The notes: generated from the sequence alone by a model not told the origin. DNA of 64,000 nt from Rosenbergiella collisarenosi (GCF_018494085.1 NZ_JABBFP010000012.1:44954-108953), one strand, 5' to 3'; positions 18,927 through 28,347 are shown, numbered from the stretch's first letter. Made by a program: numbers and translations.

Positions 18927-20551
18927 GTACGAGCGACCTACCGGTCTTACAAGTAGAAGATCTCAGCCTAAGTTACCATACCGACGAAGGCTGGCGAGAG
19001 ACGGTACATCGGGTAAGCTTCACGCTGGCCGCGGGAGAGATGTTAGCGGTGGTGGGAGAGTCCGGTTCGGGAAAGACGACAACCGCGCAATCTGTACTCG
19101 GGCTATTGCCGGAAAATGGCCGTCGTACCGGGGGCAAAATAATATTCCAAGGTGAGGAGATCAGCCAGTGGTCCTCTCGGCGGCTAGATAGTCTGCGCGG
19201 CTCCCACATTAGTCTGATCCCACAGGACCCGGGAAACTCGCTAAACCCATTGAAAACGATTGGCGATCAGGTAGGCGAAGTGCTGAAAATTAAGCATCGG
19301 CGTCTGTCTCGTGCCGACCGCCAACAACGGGGAATTGCGCTGTTACAGCGAGTGGGGCTAAGCCATCCAGAACAACGATTTTTTCAGTATCCGCATCAGC
19401 TATCCGGTGGAATGAAGCAGCGAGTACTGATTGCTATCGCTATCGCGCTACAGCCAGCGCTGATCATTGCCGATGAGCCAACCAGCGCACTCGATGTCAC
19501 CGTCCAACAGCACATCATGGCGCTAATCGACGAGTTACGGCATGAGTATGGGACGGCAGTGCTGTTCGTCACCCACTCCCTCGCGCTAGCCGCTGAACAC
19601 GCTGATCGACTCGCCGTATTCCAATATGGCAAGCTGCTTGAACAGGGAAAAACGGCAGCGATGATTCGCCAACCCCAGCACCCCTACACGGCGGCTCTAT
19701 TGAACGATGTCGCGAGTCATTATCAAGCCGCGGATACGGCACCGATAACCCACACTGATCAGCCGCCTGCTATTCGTCTGCAGGGAGTGAGTAAGCAGTT
19801 TTCCCTGACTCGGCACCAGAAGCTGTTGGCCTTAGATAATATCTCTTTGACGATACAACGGGGGACCACTCATGCCTTAGTGGGCGAGTCTGGGTCGGGA
19901 AAAACGACCTTGGCCCGGATCTTATTAGGGTTTGAGCGCGCCGATAGCGGCACGATAGAGATCAGCGGACAACCGGTAATTGGATATCCTCGAGAACAGT
20001 GGCGGCGCTTAAGACAGACGATCCAATTCGTTTATCAGAATCCCTTTTCTTCACTCGATCCGCGACAGACGCTGTTTGCCGTCATTGAGGAGCCACTGCT
20101 CAATTTTGGATCGTTAACCCGCGAACAGCGACGAGAAAAAGTCCTAGAAGTGGTACGACAAGTCGCCCTCGATCCGGCGCTATTATCGCGACGCGCGCAG
20201 CAGCTCTCGGGTGGGCAACGTCAGCGTGTTGCGATTGCACGGGCCTTAATTGTACAGCCAGAAATTCTGGTCCTTGATGAGGCCACCTCGGCGTTAGATG
20301 TGACCGTACAGTCCCAAATACTCAACCTATTAGCATCGTTGCAACAGCGGTTATCGTTAACCTATCTGTTTATCACCCATGATTTACAAGTGGTTCGCCG
20401 CATCGCCCATCAGGCGACAGTGTTAAGGGGAGGACAGTTAATCGAAACCGGGAATACCTCACAACTCTTTGCACGCCCACAGCATGCTTATACCCAGCAA
20501 TTGATCGCGGCCATTCCGCCCTTTCATACCCAGCAGGAGGCCCAATTATAA
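18923..20551 (+). CDS. dual ABC transporter ATPase (DppD-DppF fusion)
   Basis: Two complete nucleotide-binding domains lie in one 542-aa chain. The first has Walker A GESGSGKTT, signature LSGGMKQRV and Walker B IIADEPTSALD; the second has Walker A GESGSGKTT, signature LSGGQRQRV and Walker B LVLDEATSALD. Both belong to the peptide/nickel importer class, as in YejF. The frame is open from 18833, but ATG 18923 overlaps the previous stop by 4 bp and begins MSTSDLPVLQVEDL, so it is preferred. It energises the two permeases encoded upstream. Confidence 0.93.
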   Translation: MSTSDLPVLQVEDLSLSYHTDEGWRETVHRVSFTLAAGEMLAVVGESGSGKTTTAQSVLGLLPENGRRTGGKIIFQGEEISQWSSRRLDSLRGSHISLIPQDPGNSLNPLKTIGDQVGEVLKIKHRRLSRADRQQRGIALLQRVGLSHPEQRFFQYPHQLSGGMKQRVLIAIAIALQPALIIADEPTSALDVTVQQHIMALIDELRHEYGTAVLFVTHSLALAAEHADRLAVFQYGKLLEQGKTAAMIRQPQHPYTAALLNDVASHYQAADTAPITHTDQPPAIRLQGVSKQFSLTRHQKLLALDNISLTIQRGTTHALVGESGSGKTTLARILLGFERADSGTIEISGQPVIGYPREQWRRLRQTIQFVYQNPFSSLDPRQTLFAVIEEPLLNFGSLTREQRREKVLEVVRQVALDPALLSRRAQQLSGGQRQRVAIARALIVQPEILVLDEATSALDVTVQSQILNLLASLQQRLSLTYLFITHDLQVVRRIAHQATVLRGGQLIETGNTSQLFARPQHAYTQQLIAAIPPFHTQQEAQL

Positions 20552-21573
20552 TGGCAACACGTATTGGTTTTTTTACTCGATTATTAGACAAGGTTCCTGC
20601 CAGCGAGCGTTACCGCTTAGCCACCGAGCAGATCCAGTATGCAGAACAGCTGGGTTTCGACAGTGCTTGGGTCGCTCAGCATCACTTTCACGAAAACGAA
20701 GGGGGCCTACCTTCGCCGCTGGTATTTTTAGCCCACGTCGGGGCGCAGACTCAGCGTATTCGTCTGGGAACGGGGATCATTACGTTACCGATGGAGAATG
20801 CGGTTAGGGTAGCGGAAGATGCGGCAGTGGCTGACCTATTAATCGGCGGTCGGCTTGAATTAGGATTAGGTTCTGGCGGGACGCCGAGCGCCTTCGACAC
20901 GTTCGGGCTAACCTTCGATCAGCGCGGTGACGTCTTTGCCCAGCATCTGGCGACGCTGCAAGACGCATGGCAGGGAAAGACGCTCACGGAAACCGACAAT
21001 CGCTTATATCCACCAGCCCTTGGTTTAGATAAGAAAATATGGATCGCGACGTTTTCTGCACGAGGCGCGCAGCTCGCGGGAAAAGCGGGACATGGTTTAA
21101 TGCTTTCTCGTACTCAGCCGCGACCGGAGGGGCAACCGCATCTGCCGTTAGACGCGCTACAAAATCCAATCATCGATGCTTACCTCGAAGCATTACCCGC
21201 AGGCGTCACCCCACGTATCCTCGCCTCACGCACGGCTTTTGTCGCCGATGATCACCACTATGCGCGTAAGGTGGCGTTGCCGGGGTTGACCGAGCAGGCT
21301 GCAGGTTATCGGCGGGCGGGCCATCATTTACGGGGGGAGACGCTCGACGACCTGATCGGCCAGTTCGATGCGCATATCGGCGATCCGCAACAGGTATTAA
21401 CGTCGTTGCGCCAAGATAGCGTACTCCCTCGCGTTACCGATATCTCTTTTCAGGTCCATTCGGTTGAACCTTCTCATCGCGATCTCCTTCATTCTTTGGA
21501 TCTTCTATCCCGTTATATCGTCCCAGTATTACGCAGCCATACCGCTACCCGAGAACTCGAGAGGTCCCTATGA
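20551..21573 (+). CDS. luciferase-like (LLM class) flavin-dependent monooxygenase
   Basis: The 340-aa TIM-barrel product shows the bacterial luciferase-like pattern: GFFTRLL near the start, QYAEQLGFDSAWVAQHHFHENEGGLPSPLVFLAHVGAQTQRIRLGTGIITLP, and LELGLGSGGTPSAFDTFG. Enzymes of this group use FMNH2 and O2 to oxidise sulfur, nitrogen or carbon centres. It resembles the KPN_01858 family by recall. The FMN reductase at 27654-28277 could supply reduced flavin. The start overlaps the ATPase stop by 1 bp and the stop overlaps the next gene by 4 bp. Confidence 0.85.
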   Translation: MATRIGFFTRLLDKVPASERYRLATEQIQYAEQLGFDSAWVAQHHFHENEGGLPSPLVFLAHVGAQTQRIRLGTGIITLPMENAVRVAEDAAVADLLIGGRLELGLGSGGTPSAFDTFGLTFDQRGDVFAQHLATLQDAWQGKTLTETDNRLYPPALGLDKKIWIATFSARGAQLAGKAGHGLMLSRTQPRPEGQPHLPLDALQNPIIDAYLEALPAGVTPRILASRTAFVADDHHYARKVALPGLTEQAAGYRRAGHHLRGETLDDLIGQFDAHIGDPQQVLTSLRQDSVLPRVTDISFQVHSVEPSHRDLLHSLDLLSRYIVPVLRSHTATRELERSL

Positions 21574-22715
21574 GTAATGATGATCTGATCCAAACCCTAG
21601 CGGGTATTCCATCTGGTTCTGAGCTAGCAGAGAGTCGACAGTTTCGTCGCGCGGCGACCGAACATACCCAAGGTAGCTACCAAGCATTATTTCGCTCCGG
21701 GACTGACGCATTCCCCTTGGCCGCCCGAGCGGCGATTGCGGCACAGGTCGCCGACTGGCATCGGGCCGAAACGTTGTCTCGACATTACCAGACGCTCGCG
21801 GTTGGAGTAGAACAAACGCCACTATTGGCCGCGGCGGTGGAATTTGCCCATCGTCTTACCTTCGAGCCTGTATCGGCGAGCGCACAGCATGTGCATCAAC
21901 TGCAGCAGTCTGGCTGGCAGACTGAGGCCCTGATCACGCTGGCGCAATTAATTGGTTTTGTGAGTTTCCAAAGTCGCCTCATTTATGGCTTTTCACTGCT
22001 GGCTCGATTGCCGCAGACAGCTCGGGAAGAGGGGGAAAAAGTCCCAGAAGTGAAGGCGGGACGTTGGCATACGCAGCCGCGTACTAGCACGTATCGTCGT
22101 GCTCCTCAGGCCTTTACGCGTAAAGAACTGGGGTGGGAGCCATGGTTAACGCCTAAGCCCTACGACGCCTTTACGCAACAACAGCAGGAAGTATTAGTCC
22201 GTTTTGGCCATCAACACTCGGATTATTTTCTTTTATTAGGGCACGACCAGCCGGTGCTCGAGCAACGAACCCTCACCGACAAAGGGATCTTTTATACACC
22301 CGGTGGATTGACGCGTGCCGAGCGTGAACTCGCGGCGACGGTAGTCAGTAAGGTTAACGGCTGTATCTATTGCGCATCAGTACATGCCAGAAAAGCGAGC
22401 CAGCTTGCCAAAAAGCCAGAAGAGGTGGCCTTACTCTTACAAGTTCAACCGGGCGATGCACTATCGGTAGGTCAGTCTGAGCGTTGGCAGATAGAGATCG
22501 AAGCAGTAGCCGCGTTATCGCTAACACCGCCGCGTCTCACCGAACAACACCTCTACGCCTTACAGCAGCTCCCTTTAACCACGTTGGAAATCACAGATCT
22601 TATCCAATCCGCGGCCTTCTTTGCATGGGCAAATCGGCTGATGTTGACGCTTGGTGAACCCTTCATCCCCGAGCCATCACCCCAAGAAAGTGAAGAGAAA
22701 ACGACGAGTGCCTAA
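21570..22715 (+). CDS. CMD/AhpD-like double-domain protein
   Basis: The 381-aa product has two carboxymuconolactone-decarboxylase (AhpD-like) halves. The N-terminal half (about 1-160) has no cysteines and looks catalytically inactive. The C-terminal half carries the peroxidase-type redox motif CxxC (Cys265, Cys268) followed by His272 in NGCIYCASVHARKA. By recall these correspond to two separate families (Avi_7170-like and Avi_7169-like) that are fused here. Such proteins may remove peroxide leaked by flavin monooxygenases. Last gene of the plus-strand operon. Confidence 0.8.
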   Translation: MSNDDLIQTLAGIPSGSELAESRQFRRAATEHTQGSYQALFRSGTDAFPLAARAAIAAQVADWHRAETLSRHYQTLAVGVEQTPLLAAAVEFAHRLTFEPVSASAQHVHQLQQSGWQTEALITLAQLIGFVSFQSRLIYGFSLLARLPQTAREEGEKVPEVKAGRWHTQPRTSTYRRAPQAFTRKELGWEPWLTPKPYDAFTQQQQEVLVRFGHQHSDYFLLLGHDQPVLEQRTLTDKGIFYTPGGLTRAERELAATVVSKVNGCIYCASVHARKASQLAKKPEEVALLLQVQPGDALSVGQSERWQIEIEAVAALSLTPPRLTEQHLYALQQLPLTTLEITDLIQSAAFFAWANRLMLTLGEPFIPEPSPQESEEKTTSA

Positions 22716-22718
22716 AGC

Positions 22719-22738
22719 TCGCCCCGTAAGCGGGGCGA
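22719..22738. terminator. hairpin between convergent operons
   Basis: A perfect 8-bp stem TCGCCCCG/CGGGGCGA closes a TAAG tetraloop in the 34-bp gap between two convergent operons. No T-tract follows in either direction, so it may end transcripts by another route or stabilise both 3' ends. Confidence 0.6.
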
Positions 22739-22749
22739 TGGGGTCTACT

Positions 22750-24096
22750 CTATCTCCGCCAGTGGGCAGCAGGATGGCTAGTGGGTAGTCGGTCGCTATG
22801 CTGGAAAAGTTTTTGGCGCAGGCTACCGCTTCGATAGGCGGTTTTATAGCGCCCGCGTTGCTGTAATTCGGGGACTACCATGTCGATAAAATCCTGGTAG
22901 CTTTGTGGATTAAGAATACGCGTGAGATTAAAACCATCGATATCCCCTTCATCGATCCAGGTGATCAGCGCATCGGCCACTTGGCTGGGATCACCGATGA
23001 TAAGCGGGTAACGACTACCTAATGCATGTTGTGCCAAGATCTGGCGGCGCGTCCAGCCGTCAAAGGCTTGGCTGACGGATTGAATCGCGCGGGTGTCTCC
23101 GCTACGGATTGGCTCATCAAGCTCGAAGGCTGCAAGGTCGAGGCCGATTGAACTGGAAAAATGGGCGATACCCGCTTCAGGACTCGCGTACTCAAGATAG
23201 CTACGATACTTCTCCTGCGCCTCCTGTTCGCTCGCGGCAACGATCACACTGATCCCCATAAAAATACGAATATCGTCGGGCTGACGGCCAGCGGCAACGG
23301 CGGCCTGGCGCAGCCGTTGCGATTGAACTTTTAGGGCCTGCGGGGAGGCGGCATTAACAAACGAGCACTCTGCATGGCGCGCCGCAAAGGCGATCCCTCG
23401 TGGTGATGATCCGGCTTGGAATAGCAATGGCGTGCGCTGCGGAGAGGGGCTACTGAGGTGATAGCCGCGTACCTGATAAAACTCGCCGTGGTGGTCGATT
23501 TCGTGGATCTTCTGGGCATTGGCATAGCGTCGCTGTAGTTTATCGATCACCAGCGCATCATCCTGCCAGCTCCCTTCCCAGAGTTGATAGGCGACATCCA
23601 GAAACTCATCGGCTTGGTCGTAACGACGGTCGTGGTTCATCAGCTGAGACTGCCCCATCGCACGTGCCGCACTATCCAGATAACCGGTTACGATATTCCA
23701 GCCGATACGGCCTTGTGTGAGGTGGTCGAGGGTCGAAAAACGACGTGCGAAGGCGTAAGGCGCTTCATAGCTGAGGTTAGCGGTGACGCCGAAGCCGAGG
23801 TGTTCGGTAACGCTGGCCATCCCCGAAATGAGGAGCAGTGGGTCATTAACCGGTAGCTGAATCGACTCGCGTGCAGTAATGCCAATGCCTTGCTGGTACA
23901 CATCATAGACGCCCAGAATATCGGCGATAAACATGCCATCGAAGAGGCCTTTTTCGAGTAGGCGTGCGAGGTCGAGCCAATAGTTTAACGAGGTAAACTC
24001 GGTGGAACGATCTGCCGGATGCGTCCACATCCCATGATGAATATGCCCAACACAGTTCATCGTGAAGGCGTTTAATAAAATCTCTTTTTGGCTCAT
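22750..24096 (-). CDS. NtaA/SnaA/DszA-family flavin-dependent monooxygenase
   Basis: The 448-aa product has the two-component monooxygenase pattern: NAFTMNCVGHIHHGMWTHP at the N-terminus, LARLLEKGLFDGMFIADILGVYDVY, HLTQGRIGWNIVTGYLDSAARAMGQ and LLFQAGSSPRGIAFAARHAE. Enzymes of this family cleave chelators, sulfones or thioethers using FMNH2 from a partner reductase. It is the third gene of a minus-strand operon with two SfnB-like genes; the start overlaps the upstream stop by 4 bp. The substrate is probably an organosulfur compound, which is inference from the neighbours. Confidence 0.87.
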   Translation of the reverse strand: MSQKEILLNAFTMNCVGHIHHGMWTHPADRSTEFTSLNYWLDLARLLEKGLFDGMFIADILGVYDVYQQGIGITARESIQLPVNDPLLLISGMASVTEHLGFGVTANLSYEAPYAFARRFSTLDHLTQGRIGWNIVTGYLDSAARAMGQSQLMNHDRRYDQADEFLDVAYQLWEGSWQDDALVIDKLQRRYANAQKIHEIDHHGEFYQVRGYHLSSPSPQRTPLLFQAGSSPRGIAFAARHAECSFVNAASPQALKVQSQRLRQAAVAAGRQPDDIRIFMGISVIVAASEQEAQEKYRSYLEYASPEAGIAHFSSSIGLDLAAFELDEPIRSGDTRAIQSVSQAFDGWTRRQILAQHALGSRYPLIIGDPSQVADALITWIDEGDIDGFNLTRILNPQSYQDFIDMVVPELQQRGRYKTAYRSGSLRQKLFQHSDRLPTSHPAAHWRR

Positions 24097-25292
24097 ATCG
24101 TGCCTCGACGAGGTGGCAATACGCCGTTTAGTACGTAATTACCGATGAGCGGATACTTCCAACGAACTGGGTCATGCAGGGTATGCGTGCGTGCATTACG
24201 CCAGTGGCGATCGAATTGGTGCTCGGCGAGGCTTGCGCGTGCGCCACCGAGTTCGAACAACAGATTAGCCGCTTCCAGCGAGATCTCGGTTGTCCAGGCG
24301 CGGGCTTTCGCCACCGCGATGGAGGCTTGAGCGACATGCTCAGCATGACTCTCTCGTTGTGCGCGATCGACCGCTTCACCCGCCAGAGTGAGCAGAGCCT
24401 CGCCTGCCGTTAAGCGAGACGCTAACCGTCCGATACGGTCTAGGCTCAGCGGGTCTTGTGAGGCGTGCGCGACCTGGCTATCGGGCCAAGGCCGCGCGCG
24501 CTCTCGTACGAAGGGTAATAGGTCGTTAAAGGCGGCGCGAGCAATCCCTTGGTCTATTGCGGCATGCATGATTTGCGCAAAGGGGCCTAATGGTGTGGGG
24601 CGACTAAAAGCGGTATGGAAGGGAACGATGTCGAGGGGATCAACGTTTACGTCACGAAACTGGACGCTACCGCTACCCGTAGAGCGTTGCCCAAACCCAC
24701 TCCAGTCGTCGATAACGGTAACGCCCGGCTGCTGGCGGGGGACGAAAACCAGATATTCTTCACCTTCCTCTCCCTGCGCTAAAGTCGGTATGCGATCCGC
24801 GAACAGTGCCCCGGTAGCATAAAACTTGTCACCATTAATATAGTGTGCAGCGCCACGTGCGGTGATGGATGTTGATCGGTGATGTGCGGCGCTGGCGTTA
24901 AATTCCGCCAAGGCATTACCTAAATGAACCCCCGCGAGCACCTCGGCGTAGAGGCGTGTTTTTTGTTCTTCACTACCGTTAATGCGTAACAACTCTAGGG
25001 CGTAAAAATGATTCTGCGGGATCTGCCCGATGGAGCCATCGGCCGCGCTGAGTATGACGAAAAGCTCGGTTAGGGTCGCGGTAGAGAGGGCGATCCCACC
25101 ATAAGCCTCCGGCACTGTTACGCCACCCAGCCCCGATTGGAAGTAGAGCGCTAACTCTTCATGCGGCAACTCGCGATGACGATCACGGGCGAGGGCACCC
25201 GTGCGAAAGTGGTCGGCTAGGCTGCGCGCAACGACTAAGGCATGCTCGGCGTTCTCGATGCGTGAGGCGGGGAATTTCGGTTGGACAGTCAT
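24093..25292 (-). CDS. SfnB-like acyl-CoA dehydrogenase-fold oxidoreductase (second copy)
   Basis: About 399 aa in the flavin-dependent acyl-CoA dehydrogenase/DszC fold: N-terminal helices, FVILSAADGSIGQIPQNHFYALELL, a central beta domain with GDKFYATGALFADRIPTL and DDWSGFGQRSTGSGSVQF, and C-terminal helices ending NARTHTLHDPVRWKYP. SfnB-type enzymes are linked to use of sulfones and other organosulfur compounds when sulfate is scarce. Frame open from 25313; the ATG pair at 25295/25292 follows AAGGAAG, and the second is chosen for spacing. It is a paralogue of the gene upstream, probably by tandem duplication. Confidence 0.85.
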   Translation of the reverse strand: MTVQPKFPASRIENAEHALVVARSLADHFRTGALARDRHRELPHEELALYFQSGLGGVTVPEAYGGIALSTATLTELFVILSAADGSIGQIPQNHFYALELLRINGSEEQKTRLYAEVLAGVHLGNALAEFNASAAHHRSTSITARGAAHYINGDKFYATGALFADRIPTLAQGEEGEEYLVFVPRQQPGVTVIDDWSGFGQRSTGSGSVQFRDVNVDPLDIVPFHTAFSRPTPLGPFAQIMHAAIDQGIARAAFNDLLPFVRERARPWPDSQVAHASQDPLSLDRIGRLASRLTAGEALLTLAGEAVDRAQRESHAEHVAQASIAVAKARAWTTEISLEAANLLFELGGARASLAEHQFDRHWRNARTHTLHDPVRWKYPLIGNYVLNGVLPPRRGTI

Positions 25293-25303
25293 CATTCTTC
25301 CTT

Positions 25304-26509
25304 TTAGATCCAAGCATGGCGTGCGGGGAGTGTGTGGTTCAGGTAGTAGTCACCGACCGCATGCTGTTTCCAACGCAGCGGATCATGCAGGGTATGTGTG
25401 CGAGCATTTCGCCAGTGGCGATCGAGGCCGTGTTTCAGGAGCGTTGCCCGGCTACCTCCCCATTCCAGTAACTTCTCACTGGTACGCAGGGCAACCTCGG
25501 TAGTGAGGATCTTTGCCTCGGCCACGGCAATCGAAGCCTCTGCACAGACCTGTGCAGTCAGGGCGAGGGGATCGCTACGATCGAGAATTTTCGCCGCGCG
25601 GACTAATAAAGCGTTGGCGGCGGTTAACTCGGTACTGAGTCGCCCGACATCGGCGAGTAGATAGGGGTCATCGGCATTGCGCGCGACGGCGGCTTCAATC
25701 CATGGCCGCGAGCTGCTGTGGATGAATGCGAGCGCCTCATCAAAAGCGCCTTGAGCGATCCCGGCATCGATCGCGGCCTGTATCAGTTGAGACACCGCAC
25801 CGCGTAGGGTCGGTTTATCCGGGCCGGGTTGGGCAATGATCCACTCTGGGTTAAGTTGAACATTGCGTAACCGCACCGTACCACTGGCAGTCGTACGCTG
25901 GCCGATCCCCGACCAATCATCGATAATCTCAACCCCTGAGGCCGGAAGCGGGATAAAGGCCATCACCGGCCTCTCCTGATAGTTCGCCGCCACCACGAGG
26001 ATATCGGCGAATAACGCGCCGGTTGAATAGAACTTCTCGCCGTTAAGGACTAAGCCAGTGTTAGTCTCCTCAATCTGCGCCTGCACATCGCGAGTATGGC
26101 GACTGTTTTTTTCAGGACCTCCATTGCCAAATCGCTTGCCTGCGACGACGGCTTGCAGCAGCTGCTGCTGTTGGGTGGCGGAACCCTCACCAAGAATAAA
26201 CTGAACAATCCCGAAGTGATTCTGCGGAATCTGTCCCAGCGACGGATCGCTGGCGGAGATGAGACGGAACACCTCCGCCAGCGTCTGAAAAGAGAATCCC
26301 GCTCCCCCTAAGGCCTTGGGAATGGTGATACTGCCTAATCCACACGCTGAAAACTGTTGTAATAATTCGAGGGGATAAATGCGCTGCTGATCGCGCACGA
26401 CGGCGCCGTCCTTGGCATATTCGGCTATCTGTTGCGCGGCCGCCAGAGCATCCGCCTCACGCGTGAAGACGTTGGCGAATATCTCTGTACTGTCGTTAGG
26501 ATGAGTCAT
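25304..26509 (-). CDS. SfnB-like acyl-CoA dehydrogenase-fold oxidoreductase (first copy)
   Basis: About 401 aa with the same layout as its downstream neighbour: RLISASDPSLGQIPQNHFGIVQFIL, GEKFYSTGALFADILVV, DDWSGIGQRTTASGTVRLRN and the shared C-terminal NARTHTLHDPLRWKQ. The two genes are clearly paralogous. The frame is open from 26626, but the ATG at 26509 gives a normal N-terminus. First gene of the minus-strand operon (two SfnB-like proteins, then the DszA-type enzyme), divergent from the TauE-like gene. Likely a flavin-dependent desulfurisation partner rather than a beta-oxidation enzyme. Confidence 0.83.
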   Translation of the reverse strand: MTHPNDSTEIFANVFTREADALAAAQQIAEYAKDGAVVRDQQRIYPLELLQQFSACGLGSITIPKALGGAGFSFQTLAEVFRLISASDPSLGQIPQNHFGIVQFILGEGSATQQQQLLQAVVAGKRFGNGGPEKNSRHTRDVQAQIEETNTGLVLNGEKFYSTGALFADILVVAANYQERPVMAFIPLPASGVEIIDDWSGIGQRTTASGTVRLRNVQLNPEWIIAQPGPDKPTLRGAVSQLIQAAIDAGIAQGAFDEALAFIHSSSRPWIEAAVARNADDPYLLADVGRLSTELTAANALLVRAAKILDRSDPLALTAQVCAEASIAVAEAKILTTEVALRTSEKLLEWGGSRATLLKHGLDRHWRNARTHTLHDPLRWKQHAVGDYYLNHTLPARHAWI

Positions 26510-26849
26510 GAGTACTGTCACCGTTAAATAAACGTTTTTCTCGCCGTGTCGTTCACAAGATAAGAGAGAGGGATAGGGTGTGGTTTCGATAGTAGTAATA
26601 ACAATAAACCAAGTAAATAGAATCACTTATGCTATATCTTGCAATCTATTTGCCGTATTGATCTAAGCGAGAGTCGTTAACGATAGACCGAGAACGTGGG
26701 GGGCGAAGTTAAGAAAAAATATTTACCGCACGAGGCCTCTCGCGGGTGTTGCAACCGGTTAGCGGTTAACGCAGGAAAGCTTTCCCTTCAAACTGGCGAG
26801 TAATTATGCCACCGTAAGTCACTTTCCTTAGTGGGTAAACGAGGCGCGA
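26510..26849. other. divergent promoter region between sfnB-like operon and tauE-like gene
   Basis: 340 bases without a gene. The left half is AT-rich and probably holds the promoter of the minus-strand operon. The right half carries a partial repeat (ACCGGTTAGCGGTTAACG near 26755-26772). A sulfur-starvation activator of the CysB/Cbl type would be expected here but I cannot identify its site. Confidence 0.4.
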
Positions 26850-27637
26850 GTGAACGAGTTAATCATTGCATTGGCAGGGCTAATTACCGGAATGACTACG
26901 GTACTGTTTGGGTTTGGCGGCGGGTTCGTGGTGGTGCCTTTCGTTTACCAGCTGTTCCTCCGCCAGCCGTCCTTGGCTGACCATGCGTTACACTGTGCCG
27001 TCGCGACCTCGACGGCGGTGATGGTCTTTAACGCGGGGTGGGCAACCTATAAACATTATCGTGCGGGTAACCTCTCAGCGTCTCTCCTCCTGCCCCTATG
27101 TAGCTTTATCGGGGGGGTGCTGTTATTGGCTCGCTGCTGGCAGGGAGGCTACACGAAGAGACCGTAAGGGTCCTGTTTATTCTCTATATGCTGATCACCA
27201 TTAGCGATTGTTTATTCAGTCGTCGTTTTCTTAAAGAGAGTACGCAACGAGAGCTTTCGCCTCTTACCCGCAAAGTCGGGGGTGTGGTGATCGGCGTAGT
27301 GGCGGCTCTGCTGGGGGTGGGAGGGAGCGTGATGACGGTTCCTTTATTGCGTAGACATGGGTACAGCATGAAGGCCTGTGTGGCAATGGCTAACGCTCTC
27401 TCCCTTCCCGTAGCGCTATGCGCGACACTCATCTACGCACTCAGCGACTGGGGGACGATTCCCGGCGGCGGGTTCGTTGGCGATATTCATCTACCGACCT
27501 TAGCGATCTTGGTGGTCACGGGCTGGTGCGGCATGGTGATCAGTCAGCGTTACCTTCCCAAGATTGCCGATCTCTGGCATGCCAGAATTTATGTGTTACT
27601 GCTTATCGTCGTGTTAATCGCGATGATCGCAGTCTGA
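26850..27637 (+). pseudogene. TauE/SafE-family sulfite/sulfonate exporter, frameshifted at a G7 tract
   Basis: The first frame (GTG 26850) encodes two to three membrane segments (ITGMTTVLFGFGGGFVVVPF, an N-terminal TauE signature) and stops at 27167. The homologous continuation, in another frame, runs from about 27118 (AVIGSLLAGRLHEETV) through 27637, including the second repeat signature GVVAALLGVGGSVMTVPLL. The frames meet at seven G bases (27111-27117). Adding one G would restore a full-length protein of about 262 aa, typical for the family. It could be a pseudogene, a slippage-controlled gene or a base-calling error. TauE/SafE proteins export sulfite or sulfoacetate, which fits the surrounding organosulfur genes. 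Confidence 0.8.
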
Positions 27638-27653
27638 TCGGCACATCATAAGA

Positions 27654-28277
27654 TTAACTCGGTCGCCAAAGGTCCATGCGCTGATCGTCCGAAATACCAT
27701 AGTAAGCCGATGGCCCGCCCGCGCGTAACAACGGCGCGGCCTCGACCGTTTGGTAGACGCCTTGCTCATCGAGTAGTGCCGTCTGGATATGGATCATCAC
27801 TACCTCACCCAATACCAACCAACTGTCGATAGGCTTATCCTGGATATCGCGCAGTTGAATCAGCTGAGTTAATCGACACTCGAAATGCACGGGGCTTTCG
27901 GCCACACGGTCGACGGCGATGAGTTGGCTCTTCACTGGCGTTAATCCGGCTAGGGCGAACTCATCTTGACCATGGGGGAGTGGAGAAGAAGTTTGGTTCA
28001 TCGCCTGGGCAAGCGGCTGAGTCACGAGGTTCCACACGAACTCTTTCGTTTCGGCAATATTCGCCACACTGTCCTTCCACCCGCTACTCGCAAAGCCGAT
28101 GATCGGTGGCTGGTAATTGAAGAGATTAAAGAAACTATAGGGCGCTAAATTACGGTGACCGGACGTGCTGCTTGAAGAGATCCAGCCAATAGGGCGCGGG
28201 GCAATAATCGCATTAAGTGGATCATGGGCGAGGCCATGACCCTGTGTCGGTTGATAACTATAGGTTGCTTGAGTCAC
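27654..28277 (-). CDS. flavin reductase-like FMN-binding split-barrel protein
   Basis: The 207-aa product matches the DIM6/NTAB flavin reductase-like fold: NAIIAPRPIGWISSSSTSGHRNLAPYSFFNLFNYQPPIIGFA, then KEFVWNLVT and SPVHFECRLTQLIQL. It probably supplies FMNH2 to the two luciferase-type monooxygenases and perhaps to the SfnB-like enzymes. It is convergent with the frameshifted exporter gene and lies 70 bp downstream of the T6SS/fimbria minus arm. Confidence 0.85.
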   Translation of the reverse strand: MTQATYSYQPTQGHGLAHDPLNAIIAPRPIGWISSSSTSGHRNLAPYSFFNLFNYQPPIIGFASSGWKDSVANIAETKEFVWNLVTQPLAQAMNQTSSPLPHGQDEFALAGLTPVKSQLIAVDRVAESPVHFECRLTQLIQLRDIQDKPIDSWLVLGEVVMIHIQTALLDEQGVYQTVEAAPLLRAGGPSAYYGISDDQRMDLWRPS

Positions 28278-28347
28278 CCTTGGTCTCCTTGGCTACGCTT
28301 GGGGTGGGTCGTAACCTTGAGTATAGGCTACACCGAGCGCGACGGCG

